A DNA stretch of 7,802 bases from Methylovulum sp. (GTDB lineage Bacteria; Pseudomonadota; Gammaproteobacteria; Methylococcales; Methylomonadaceae). This document shows, piece by piece, positions 1 to 5,561 of this stretch. The stretch covers positions 1 to 7,802 of the forward strand of contig SCST01000364.1 in the NCBI GenBank assembly GCA_004299465.1, read 5' to 3'. The notes below the pieces were generated by a model, which was not told the DNA's origin, did no database searches, and saw only the letters and a list, made by a program, of their open reading frames with translations. The stretch's first letter is position 1; every line of letters begins with the position of its first letter. Made by a program: the position numbers and the translations under genes.

Positions 1-2
1 TG

Positions 3-146
3 CTGGACCATATTAATACGCTGGACAAGCAAATAGAAACGATGCAAAAAGCGATTAATGACGCAGGGATTAAATGCAAGGAAACGCCGATATGTACATT
101 GGACGGCTGTGAAATTGACGACAGCTATACGCAAGACAATAGCTAA
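3..146 (+). CDS. C-terminal fragment of an unidentified protein, possibly a MerR-type regulator
   Basis: This is the open 3' end of a gene that begins before the window; 47 residues are visible before a TAA stop. The visible part starts with a charged, heptad-like helix (LDHINTLDKQIETMQKAI) and ends with a short tail carrying three cysteines (KCKETPICTLDGCEIDD). An amphipathic dimerisation helix followed by a Cys-bearing tail is the arrangement seen at the C-terminus of metal- or redox-sensing MerR-family regulators. That resemblance is the only basis for the suggestion, because the DNA-binding domain lies outside the window. No hairpin terminator is visible after the stop, only an AT-rich stretch. 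The gene is separated from iscR by a 133-bp promoter region, so it is probably a separate unit. I am confident that the frame is coding and unsure of the family. Confidence 0.5.
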   Translation: MDHINTLDKQIETMQKAINDAGIKCKETPICTLDGCEIDDSYTQDNS

Positions 147-209
147 TATTGCTTAACGTACTAATTTTTATATATTTTTTAAACACACAATCGATAGGGA
201 TAATAGCTA

Positions 210-225
210 TAATAGTTGACTATTA
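210..225. repeat. perfect 16-bp palindrome in the iscR promoter
   Basis: The sequence TAATAGTTGACTATTA is a perfect inverted repeat with 7-bp arms around a central TG. It covers the -35 hexamer and the left half of the IscR-type site. The TAATAG motif also occurs as a direct repeat 9 bp upstream (201-206). It may simply reflect the left half of the IscR site, or may be a second operator. Confidence 0.5.
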
Positions 226-243
226 TGCTGGGTTAAGTATAGT
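212..243 (+). promoter_or_regulatory. iscR promoter with overlapping IscR type-1-like operator
   Basis: A sigma70-like promoter is visible: -35 TTGACT (216-221), 16-bp spacer, -10 TATAGT (238-243). This predicts a transcript start near 250 and a leader of about 30 nt. Positions 212-236 match the type-1 IscR site as I remember it (ATAGTTGACT, an AT-rich centre, then a CGGGTAA-like right half; here the right half reads CTGGGTTAA). In Escherichia coli, [2Fe-2S]-IscR binds such sites and represses its own operon. Because the site lies over both promoter elements, the simplest reading is autorepression of iscR-iscS-iscA when Fe-S clusters are plentiful. The match is by eye. Confidence 0.7.
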
Positions 244-279
244 AACAGCAACTTAACAGTATTTAGAAAGGATGGATTT

Positions 280-771
280 GTGCGCTTAACTACCAAAGGT
301 CGCTATGCGGTAACGGCAATGCTTGATTTGGCTTTTCATAGCCAAATCAAGCCGGTTACGTTAACAGAGATAGCCACTCGACAAACAATTTCCCTGTCGT
401 ATCTTGAGCAATTATTTGCACGTTTACGCCGTGCAGGCATGGTCAAGGGTGTTCGTGGGCCGGGCGGAGGCTACATGCTGTGTGGCCAGGCAAGTGATAT
501 TAATATTGCCGATATTATTGCCGCTGTTGATGAACCGATCCATGCAACCAAATGCGGCGGCGAGGCTAACTGCCAAAAAGACCAGGCTTGCCTGACGCAC
601 GATTTATGGATGGGCCTGAGTGACCAGATCAGGGAGTATTTAAAAGGCATTACGCTGGGTGAGTTGTTGGAAAAAAACAGTGTCCAGGAGATCGCCGGGC
701 GGCAGGAACAAGAAGCTCAACGCGTTATTGAAGTGCATCGTCATGTCGGAGTGAATGCCTCACCCTCATGA
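280..771 (+). CDS. iscR: IscR, Rrf2-family Fe-S cluster regulator
   Basis: This is a 163-residue Rrf2-family transcription factor that senses Fe-S status by carrying a [2Fe-2S] cluster. The N-terminus (MRLTTKGRYAVTAMLDLAFH) and the winged-helix part with ISLSYLEQLFARLRRAGMVKGVRGPGGGYML are typical of IscR. The cluster ligands are all present with IscR spacing: C92, C98 and C104 separated by five residues each, then H107. The length matches E. coli IscR (about 162). The start is GTG at 280, preceded by an AGAAAGGA ribosome binding site, and begins at the conserved MRLTTKGRYA. The stop overlaps the start of the next gene by 4 bp (ATGA), which suggests translational coupling. An IscR-like operator lies just upstream, so autorepression is likely. 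Identification is secure; the regulon is inferred. Confidence 0.96.
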   Translation: MRLTTKGRYAVTAMLDLAFHSQIKPVTLTEIATRQTISLSYLEQLFARLRRAGMVKGVRGPGGGYMLCGQASDINIADIIAAVDEPIHATKCGGEANCQKDQACLTHDLWMGLSDQIREYLKGITLGELLEKNSVQEIAGRQEQEAQRVIEVHRHVGVNASPS

Positions 772-1877
772 TTTACCTTGATCACAATGCGACAACACCG
801 ATAGATGAACGGGTGTTGGATGCAATGTTGCCCTTCCTGAAAATTTTTTACGGTAATCCTTCCAGCCTGTACCGTCACGGCAGGATTGTCAGAAGCGCTA
901 TAGACACGGCACGCGAGCAGGTTGCGGCCTTGGTTGATGCCAATGCGGCACAGCTTATATTCACCAGCGGCGGTACCGAAGCCAACAACCTGGCGCTGAC
1001 ATCGCTAAGTCCACAGGCCGGATTCGCTATTTCAGCCGTTGAGCATCCTTCGATTACCGAGCCTGCGCAGTCTTTAAGCTATCAAGGGCATCATCTGGAA
1101 ATTATTGATGTCGATGCGTCTGGACGGGTGACTGATGAGGCCATCAATAAACTGCTTGTGCATCGTCCGGACCTGGTTTCGATCATGTTGGCTAATAACG
1201 AAACCGGCGTGATCCAGGATGTTGAGCATCATGCCGGGCGTTTAAAAGCAAGCAATATCAAGGTGCATACGGATGCCGTACAGGCGTTGGGGAAAATCCC
1301 GGTATCATTCAGGCGGCTGGGTGTCGATTTGATGTCGCTGTCCAGTCATAAAATTTATGGGCCCAAGGGCTGCGGTGCGTTGGTATTCGACAAAAGCATG
1401 TCAATAAAACCGCTTTTGCTCGGCGGTGGGCAGGAGCAGGGGCTAAGGGCAGGAACAGAAAACGTTGCCGCTATCGTCGGCTTTGGCAAGGCCGCCGAAC
1501 TTGCGCAAGCTGAACTTGCCATGCGCGATAAGCATCTTTGTTCCCTCAGGCTTGTACTGGAGCAGGGGCTGGCCGATATTCCCGGATTGACTGTCTTTGC
1601 CGGGCAAGCGAAGCGCTTGCCTAATACCGTACAGTTCGGTGTTCATGGCGCTGATGGAGAGATGCTGCTGATGAAACTGGATCAGAAAGGTGTTGCCCTT
1701 TCCAGCGGATCAGCCTGTGCCAGCGGCGGCGGCAAACCCAGTTCAGTGCTTACGGCAATGGGTATTTCAGACGAGCAGGCCAAAACAGCAATCCGCGTAA
1801 GCCTCGGAAAAACGAATATCGAAGCGGAAGTATTTGAGTTTATTAAATTATTAAAAGCCTTGGTCAGCCAAGCATAA
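768..1877 (+). CDS. iscS: cysteine desulfurase, IscS/NifS family
   Basis: This 369-residue, PLP-dependent class V aminotransferase-fold enzyme converts L-cysteine to alanine and passes the sulfur, as a persulfide, to Fe-S assembly partners. Visible family motifs are the N-terminal YLDHNATTP, FTSGGTEANN near 65-74, H93 in VEHPSI (PLP-stacking His), ANNETG near 142-147, D169 and Q172, the PLP lysine K195 in SSHKIYGPKG, and the catalytic C317 in SSGSACASGGGKPS. It is somewhat shorter than IscS (about 404), mainly at the C-terminus, where E. coli IscS has extra residues that contact IscU. The start overlaps iscR by 4 bp; iscA follows after 10 bp. No iscU, hscB, hscA or fdx gene follows, so this may be a second, NifS-like desulfurase rather than the housekeeping IscS. 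The enzyme class is certain; the iscS label is by context. Confidence 0.93.
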   Translation: MIYLDHNATTPIDERVLDAMLPFLKIFYGNPSSLYRHGRIVRSAIDTAREQVAALVDANAAQLIFTSGGTEANNLALTSLSPQAGFAISAVEHPSITEPAQSLSYQGHHLEIIDVDASGRVTDEAINKLLVHRPDLVSIMLANNETGVIQDVEHHAGRLKASNIKVHTDAVQALGKIPVSFRRLGVDLMSLSSHKIYGPKGCGALVFDKSMSIKPLLLGGGQEQGLRAGTENVAAIVGFGKAAELAQAELAMRDKHLCSLRLVLEQGLADIPGLTVFAGQAKRLPNTVQFGVHGADGEMLLMKLDQKGVALSSGSACASGGGKPSSVLTAMGISDEQAKTAIRVSLGKTNIEAEVFEFIKLLKALVSQA

Positions 1878-1887
1878 AAGAGGATAT

Positions 1888-2214
1888 ATGCCTGTTTCAC
1901 TCACAGAAAATGCAGCCCGCCAAATCAAAAAGCAATTGGAAAAGCGCGGGAAAGGCATCGGTTTAAAGTTGGGCGTAAAAAAGTCCGGTTGCTCCGGGTA
2001 CGCTTATGTGCTGGATTATGCCGATCATCTTGGCGAAAGCGATGCCGTTTTTGAAGGTTTTGGCGTTAAAGTGATAGTCCAGGAGGGCGATCTGGGTTTT
2101 GTTGACGGTATAGAACTGGATTATCGCAGGGAAGGCATTAATGAAGCTTTCCGCTTCAATAACCCGAATGTCAAAGGTACTTGCGGTTGCGGCGAAAGCT
2201 TTTCTGTCACATGA
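1888..2214 (+). CDS. iscA: IscA, A-type Fe-S carrier protein
   Basis: This 108-residue protein belongs to the HesB/IscA/SufA family of A-type carriers, which bind iron or an Fe-S cluster and hand it to apoproteins. The three conserved cysteines are present: C35 in KKSGCSGYAY, and C99 and C101 in the C-terminal GTCGCGESF. The length is that of IscA (about 107). The ATG start at 1888 has a good AAGAGGA ribosome binding site 10 bp after the iscS stop, so the gene is the third of the iscR operon. Its last codons and TGA stop (2212-2214) lie inside the first unit of a 59-bp tandem repeat; the repeat does not alter the protein because each unit carries the same stop-containing edge. No terminator hairpin with a T-run follows. 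Confidence 0.95.
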   Translation: MPVSLTENAARQIKKQLEKRGKGIGLKLGVKKSGCSGYAYVLDYADHLGESDAVFEGFGVKVIVQEGDLGFVDGIELDYRREGINEAFRFNNPNVKGTCGCGESFSVT

Positions 2215-2361
2215 CTGTTTGGCATGGTAATGCCATTACAGGCATGGGGACGACCCTTGCGGTTGTCACATGACTGTTTGGCATGGTAATGCCATTACAG
2301 GCATGGGGACGACCCTTGCGGTTGTCACATGACTGTTTGGCGTGCTAATGCCCGCACTTGC
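2205..2361. repeat. 59-bp tandem repeat, two identical copies plus a decayed third
   Basis: Unit 1 is 2205-2263 and unit 2 is 2264-2322; they are identical base for base. A third copy starts at 2323, is identical for 19 bases to 2341, and then diverges, with recognisable similarity to about 2361. Each unit begins TGTCACATGACTG and ends CCCTTGCGGT. The first unit includes the stop codon of iscA. Within each full unit a GGCAT / ATGCC / GGCAT arrangement allows two mutually exclusive small hairpins, and GTAATGCCATTAC is a palindrome. The period is not a multiple of three and I find no reading frame kept across the copies, so it is not protein-coding. No T-run follows, so it is not a classic terminator. 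Function unknown. Confidence 0.95.
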
Positions 2362-2436
2362 CGTTTAACATGAAAGTTTACCGATCAATTTATCGATATA
2401 TTCTTCCTTACCTGATTTTTACAGCCAAACTACACC
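2362..2436 (+). other. intergenic stretch upstream of the RimK-like gene
   Basis: These 75 AT-rich bases lie between the repeat block and the GTG start of the next gene. An in-frame TGA 24 bases upstream of the GTG limits how far that gene can extend. TATATT (2397-2402) and TTTACC (2377-2382) resemble promoter hexamers, but the 14-bp spacing is too short for a confident call. No strong ribosome binding site is seen before 2437. Confidence 0.4.
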
Positions 2437-3375
2437 GTGGGCAATATAGTAATTTTTACAGACGATCCAGGCTGGCACGGCAAGCAATTACGGCTTGCTT
2501 TTGCCGATCGGGGTTACAGCAGTGACTATGTTTCGTTGACAGAGTGCCGCTTCCGTATCGAACCCGGCCGGCAGCCATTGATTATACCGGGCTTTGAGCA
2601 AGCTTTGCCCGATGCCGCTTTTGTGCGCGGCGTGCCTGGCGGTTCGCTGGAAGAAGTCGTGTTGTACCTGGATATACTGCATGCCTTAAAAGCGATGAAT
2701 ATTCCTGTCTACAATGACGGTTATGCCGTGGAGCGCAGTGTTGATAAAAGCATGACCAGCTTTTTGCTGCATAACGCCGGTTTGCCTACACCGCTGACCT
2801 GGGTGTTGCGCAATAGGCAAGATGCGCTGAGTCTTGCCGAAAATGAGTTAAAAAAAGGTCATTTACTGATCAGCAAGCCGCTGTTCGGATCGCAGGGCGA
2901 AGGCATACGCCGTATTGAAAAAATGACCGATTTATTCTGGTTGACGAGCAGTCACGGCGTCTATTACCTGCAACGCTTTGTGCATTGCGCGGGTGAAGGA
3001 TTTTCCGATAATCGCGTATTTGTCATTAACGGACATGCCGTTGCCGCAATGCGGCGGCGCGGCAAGTTCTGGTTGAATAATGTCGCGCGCGGAGCCAGTT
3101 GCGAGCAGGTAGAGCTCGGTGCCGGTCTGGCGGAGCTGGCGGTCAAGGCGGCCGCGGCACTAGCAATGGACTATGCGGGAGTCGATATTATCCAGGATAA
3201 GCAGGGCGATTATACGATTATTGAAGTCAATAGTATTCCGGCATGGAAAGGCTTGGAAAGTGTTTGTGATGTCAATATTGCCGAATTATTGGCGGATGAT
3301 TTAATCAATCGTCGCATCAATACCTTATCTTGCAGCTCTCAACGCCGTCATGATTTCGCCTGCACAACTGCGTGA
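2437..3375 (+). CDS. RimK/MptN-type ATP-grasp amino-acid ligase of the C1-carrier cluster
   Basis: This 312-residue ATP-grasp protein belongs to the family of carboxylate-amine ligases that add glutamate to peptides or cofactors (RimK, MptN, CofF). ATP-grasp marks run in order: K104 in ERSVDKSMTSFLL, K147 and the glycine loop in LLISKPLFGSQGEGIRRI, DNRVFVINGHAVAAMRRRG near 191-209, NNVARGA near 214-220, D250 in YAGVDII, and the metal-binding E263 and N265 in IIEVNSIPAWKGLE. Family members in archaea glutamylate H4MPT or F420. Bacterial methylotroph dephospho-H4MPT is reported to lack that glutamate, so the substrate here is open; methylofuran, which carries a glutamate chain, is a candidate. 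The GTG start is the only plausible one after an upstream in-frame TGA; its ribosome binding site is weak. The 3' end overlaps the next gene by 26 bp, indicating an operon. Confidence 0.85.
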   Translation: MGNIVIFTDDPGWHGKQLRLAFADRGYSSDYVSLTECRFRIEPGRQPLIIPGFEQALPDAAFVRGVPGGSLEEVVLYLDILHALKAMNIPVYNDGYAVERSVDKSMTSFLLHNAGLPTPLTWVLRNRQDALSLAENELKKGHLLISKPLFGSQGEGIRRIEKMTDLFWLTSSHGVYYLQRFVHCAGEGFSDNRVFVINGHAVAAMRRRGKFWLNNVARGASCEQVELGAGLAELAVKAAAALAMDYAGVDIIQDKQGDYTIIEVNSIPAWKGLESVCDVNIAELLADDLINRRINTLSCSSQRRHDFACTTA

Positions 3376-4225
3376 GTTTTACCGGCAGGCCTGCGAAGTT
3401 GAATTACAGGCATTCAAGCCGGGTAATGTCAGTGTTTATGCCGATGGGCACGGCATGACGGTAGCTGATTTCAGAATCAGTGCCGAAGTCAGTGCAGCAC
3501 CGCTTTGTAACCCAGCTTATTGTTTGGGTGAAAAAATATTTTATGCCGTCAAAGCGACGCGTGAGACCGTGGGCTGTAATACCAATCTAGGCATTATCTT
3601 GTTGTGCGCGCCGTTGGTCCAGGCGATTAGCCAATATTCAAGCATGACGCTGAGACAGGCTTTACAGCAGGTATTGTCGACAACAACGATAAGCGATGCG
3701 GATTGGGTTTTTAAAGCTATTGCGCTCGCATCGCCGGGTGGATTGGGCTCGTCGGGTCAGCAGGATGTGCATGACAAGGCTGATGTTACATTAACCGAAG
3801 CGATGGCATTAGCGGCTGGGAAAGATCGTATCGCACTTCAGTATATTACCCATTACAGAGATATTTTCGATTTTTCTGTCTCAATGTACTATAATGGTTT
3901 GGATAGGTGGGGTGATCAGAATTGGGCTGCAGTGGCGGTTTATGTCAATTTTTTGCGTCGATTTCCCGATAGCCATATCGAAAGAAAATACGGTAATCAG
4001 TACTCTGAGATGATCGCCGACAAAATGATGTCAGTCAGTGAAGCATTATCCGGTGCAGATCGGCCGGATTCGATTATGCCCTTGCTTTATTGCATAGATC
4101 ATGAACTCAAGTCCGGGAATATAAATCCAGGTACCACGGCAGATATTACCGTAGCGACGATTTTTGCAGTATTTTTAGAAGATTTTCTCAAGTCTTCAAA
4201 TAGATTTGTTCAAACGAACAAGTAA
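3350..4225 (+). CDS. CitG/MdcB-like protein (triphosphoribosyl-dephospho-CoA synthase family)
   Basis: This 291-residue protein resembles the CitG family, which in citrate and malonate lyase pathways joins the ribosyl-triphosphate part of ATP to dephospho-CoA with loss of adenine. Recognisable family blocks are an EVELQAFKPGNVSVYADGHGM segment near 16-36, NTNLGIILLCAPLV near 78-90, a central SPGGLG and HDKADVTL block near 128-148, and the C-terminal NPGTTADITVATIFAVFLE near 259-277. The window shows no citrate or malonate lyase genes. Proteins of this type sit with H4MPT genes in methylotrophs, so a ribosyl-transfer step in cofactor synthesis is a reasonable inference, not shown by the sequence. 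The ATG start lies 26 bp inside the upstream ligase gene, with no clear ribosome binding site, so the two are probably translated together. An inverted repeat sits over its last codons. Confidence 0.82.
   Translation: MISPAQLREFYRQACEVELQAFKPGNVSVYADGHGMTVADFRISAEVSAAPLCNPAYCLGEKIFYAVKATRETVGCNTNLGIILLCAPLVQAISQYSSMTLRQALQQVLSTTTISDADWVFKAIALASPGGLGSSGQQDVHDKADVTLTEAMALAAGKDRIALQYITHYRDIFDFSVSMYYNGLDRWGDQNWAAVAVYVNFLRRFPDSHIERKYGNQYSEMIADKMMSVSEALSGADRPDSIMPLLYCIDHELKSGNINPGTTADITVATIFAVFLEDFLKSSNRFVQTNK
4206..4221. repeat. inverted repeat TTGTTC-AAAC-GAACAA upstream of fae
   Basis: A perfect 6-bp inverted repeat with a 4-base centre covers the last sense codons of the CitG-like gene, ending one base before its stop codon. 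It has no T-run and is too short for a terminator. Its position, about 75 bp before the fae start and just before the best -35 candidate, fits a regulator binding site. This is inference from position and symmetry only. Confidence 0.5.
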
Positions 4226-4227
4226 AA

Positions 4228-4256
4228 CTGGCACATCAGTGTCGATATTAGCTAAT
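4228..4256 (+). promoter_or_regulatory. candidate fae promoter
   Basis: A possible -35 CTGGCA (4228-4233) and -10 GCTAAT (4251-4256) are separated by 17 bp; each matches the sigma70 consensus at four of six positions. A start near 4263 would give a leader of about 27 nt. A separate fae promoter is expected because fae has its own leader, terminator and codon bias, but the hexamers are weak and the call is tentative. Confidence 0.3.
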
Positions 4257-4289
4257 CTTTCAATCTTTTCTTCACAGGGGAAAATAAAC

Positions 4290-4808
4290 ATGGCGAAAAT
4301 TAATAAATTGTGCGTTGGCGAGTCTTTAGTCGGCGAAGGCAATGAAATTGCTCACATTGACTTGATCATTGGACCACGCGGTTCAGCAGCTGAAACTGCA
4401 TTCGCAAATGCTTTGACAAACAACAAAGACGGTTTCTCTACTTTGTTAGCCGTTGTTGCGCCTAACCTGATGGTTAAACCAGCGACTATTTTGTTCAACA
4501 AAGTAACCATCAAAGGTTCTAAACAAGCCGTCCAAATGTTTGGTCCAGCACAACGCGCGGTTGCTATGGCTGTCGCTGATTGTGTAGAAGACGGCACTAT
4601 CCCGGCTGATGAAGCTGATGATTTATTCATCTCTGTTGGTGTATTCATTCACTGGCAAGCTGAAGACGATGCTAAAATTGAATCATTCAATTACGCAGCG
4701 ACTAAAGAAGCTCTGAAACGCGCTGTAGCGGGTTCACCAACTGCTGCTGAAGTCGTTGCCGGCAAAAAAGAAGCCAAACACCCATTCGCAGTTAACAACG
4801 AAGCATAA
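4290..4808 (+). CDS. fae: formaldehyde-activating enzyme Fae
   Basis: This 172-residue protein is a clear Fae, the cytoplasmic enzyme that condenses formaldehyde with dephospho-H4MPT to give methylene-H4MPT, the entry to the H4MPT-linked oxidation route in methylotrophs. Diagnostic blocks are VGESLVGEGNEIAHIDLIIG (residues 9-28, with the conserved His of AHID at 22), NKVTIKGSKQAVQMFGPAQ near 70-88, IPADEADDLFISVGVFIHW near 104-122, and the C-terminal HPFAVN. The length matches known Fae (about 170). The start is ATG 4290, with AGGGG nine bases upstream, because homology begins at MAKI; the longer in-frame extension back to 4206 is not supported. Codon use differs from its neighbours: all Gln are CAA, all Arg CGC, nearly all Glu GAA, and Phe is mostly TTC, as expected for a very highly expressed gene. 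A strong terminator follows 21 bp after the stop. Confidence 0.98.
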   Translation: MAKINKLCVGESLVGEGNEIAHIDLIIGPRGSAAETAFANALTNNKDGFSTLLAVVAPNLMVKPATILFNKVTIKGSKQAVQMFGPAQRAVAMAVADCVEDGTIPADEADDLFISVGVFIHWQAEDDAKIESFNYAATKEALKRAVAGSPTAAEVVAGKKEAKHPFAVNNEA

Positions 4809-4827
4809 GTTTTTAACTAACGCGGTG

Positions 4828-5550
4828 TTAAAAATACCCCGGCCAGCCGGGGTATTTTTTTGCCTGCAATTTCTCAATATCCTCGCGTTTGATTGCTCCT
4901 GAATGCAGGCTGCTTGCTATTAATGCCCGTTGTACGCCTATCCGCCCTAATGCCGTTAAATCGGATAGATGCCTTATTCCGCCTGCGGCGATAAAATTTT
5001 TATGCGGGTATAAGCTGCAAAACTGGTTTAATTTGGGTAGGTCAGGTCCCTGGTTGCTGCCCACCTGCGCCAATGTCATGATGATGACATCCTCCGGCCA
5101 AAGATCCGGGTTGGAAAATAAGCGTTCTGCGCCCAGCGTTCCAGACATCGAATAATCCAGAGACAGGATAAAGCGGTTATTGAAAGCTTTAAGCTCCGCG
5201 ACGGTTTCGTTTTGATAAGACTCACTGCCAAGCACGGGCAGATAATTGTCAGGGTATTTCAAACAAGGGTCGTAGCGCCGATAACCTTTATCCACCCAAA
5301 ATAATATTTGCGGAAAACGGGCCAATACCTCAGTAATTAATGAGTCATGATTATGCTGTCCGAGAATGGCGTTCAAGTCTGCGATATAAAAAGTGTCGAA
5401 ATCATACAGGCCCAGGAATGCTTCAATAACGGCATAAATATCCGCTGACCCACATAAATTGGATTGAATGGCTTGGTAATTCTCGCGATTACCTTGGCGG
5501 GCATGCACGACAACACCGTTTTTTAGATCGAGGACGGGGATTATTTTCAT
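4828..5550 (-). CDS. HisA-like TIM-barrel protein of the C1 cluster
   Basis: This 240-residue protein has a HisA/HisF-type (beta/alpha)8 barrel. It starts MKIIPVLDLKNGVVVHARQG with D8 where HisA has its catalytic Asp, has D132 in ILSLDYS at the place of the second catalytic Asp, and keeps both phosphate-binding ends: AAGGIRHLSDL near 188-198 and GVQRALIASSLHSG near 205-218. No other histidine genes are nearby. HisA-related proteins of this kind are found beside H4MPT/methanofuran genes in methylotrophs and methanogens, so a role in cofactor synthesis is more likely than histidine synthesis; the reaction is unknown to me. ATG at 5550 is preferred over the adjoining upstream TTG. The gene converges on fae, and its last codons (KKYPGWPGYF) form the fae terminator stem. 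Its start lies 11 bp from the divergent ligase gene. Confidence 0.85.
   Translation of the reverse strand: MKIIPVLDLKNGVVVHARQGNRENYQAIQSNLCGSADIYAVIEAFLGLYDFDTFYIADLNAILGQHNHDSLITEVLARFPQILFWVDKGYRRYDPCLKYPDNYLPVLGSESYQNETVAELKAFNNRFILSLDYSMSGTLGAERLFSNPDLWPEDVIIMTLAQVGSNQGPDLPKLNQFCSLYPHKNFIAAGGIRHLSDLTALGRIGVQRALIASSLHSGAIKREDIEKLQAKKYPGWPGYF
4830..4859. terminator. bidirectional Rho-independent terminator for fae and the HisA-like gene
   Basis: A 13-bp perfect stem, AAAAATACCCCGG (4830-4842) pairing with CCGGGGTATTTTT (4847-4859), closes a CCAG loop and is followed by more T on the plus strand. It lies 21 bp after the fae stop. On the minus strand it also ends in a T-run and contains the last ten codons of the HisA-like gene, whose TAA stop begins at the stem base. 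It can therefore terminate transcription from both sides. Confidence 0.93.
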
Positions 5551-5561
5551 CAAAACTGCGT

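Noticed and set aside
2205..2361. CRISPR array
   Set aside because: The copies are contiguous with no unique spacers, so this is a direct tandem repeat, not repeat-spacer structure.
2205..2361. Rho-independent terminator of the iscR operon
   Set aside because: The small hairpins are not followed by a T-run.
2437..3375. Ribosomal protein S6 modification enzyme RimK
   Set aside because: The fold is shared, but the neighbours are C1-carrier genes and the N-terminal part looks closer to MptN-type ligases.
3350..4225. Citrate or malonate lyase prosthetic-group synthesis
   Set aside because: No lyase subunit, CitX or acyl carrier gene is nearby; the context is H4MPT-linked metabolism.
4229..4245. 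Sigma54 promoter from TGGCAC before fae
   Set aside because: The required TTGC-type -12 element is not at the right distance.
4206..4289. In-frame upstream extension of fae from 4206
   Set aside because: The extension overlaps the CitG-like gene, has no Fae homology, and ATG 4290 has a good AGGGG ribosome binding site and begins at the conserved MAKI.
4352..4648. 98-codon open frame antisense to fae
   Set aside because: It lies wholly inside fae on the other strand, has no recognisable motif, and results from the codon bias of fae.
5551..5553. TTG start one codon before the ATG of the HisA-like gene
   Set aside because: The adjoining ATG gives the expected MKIIPVLDL start and is a better codon; no ribosome binding site favours the TTG.
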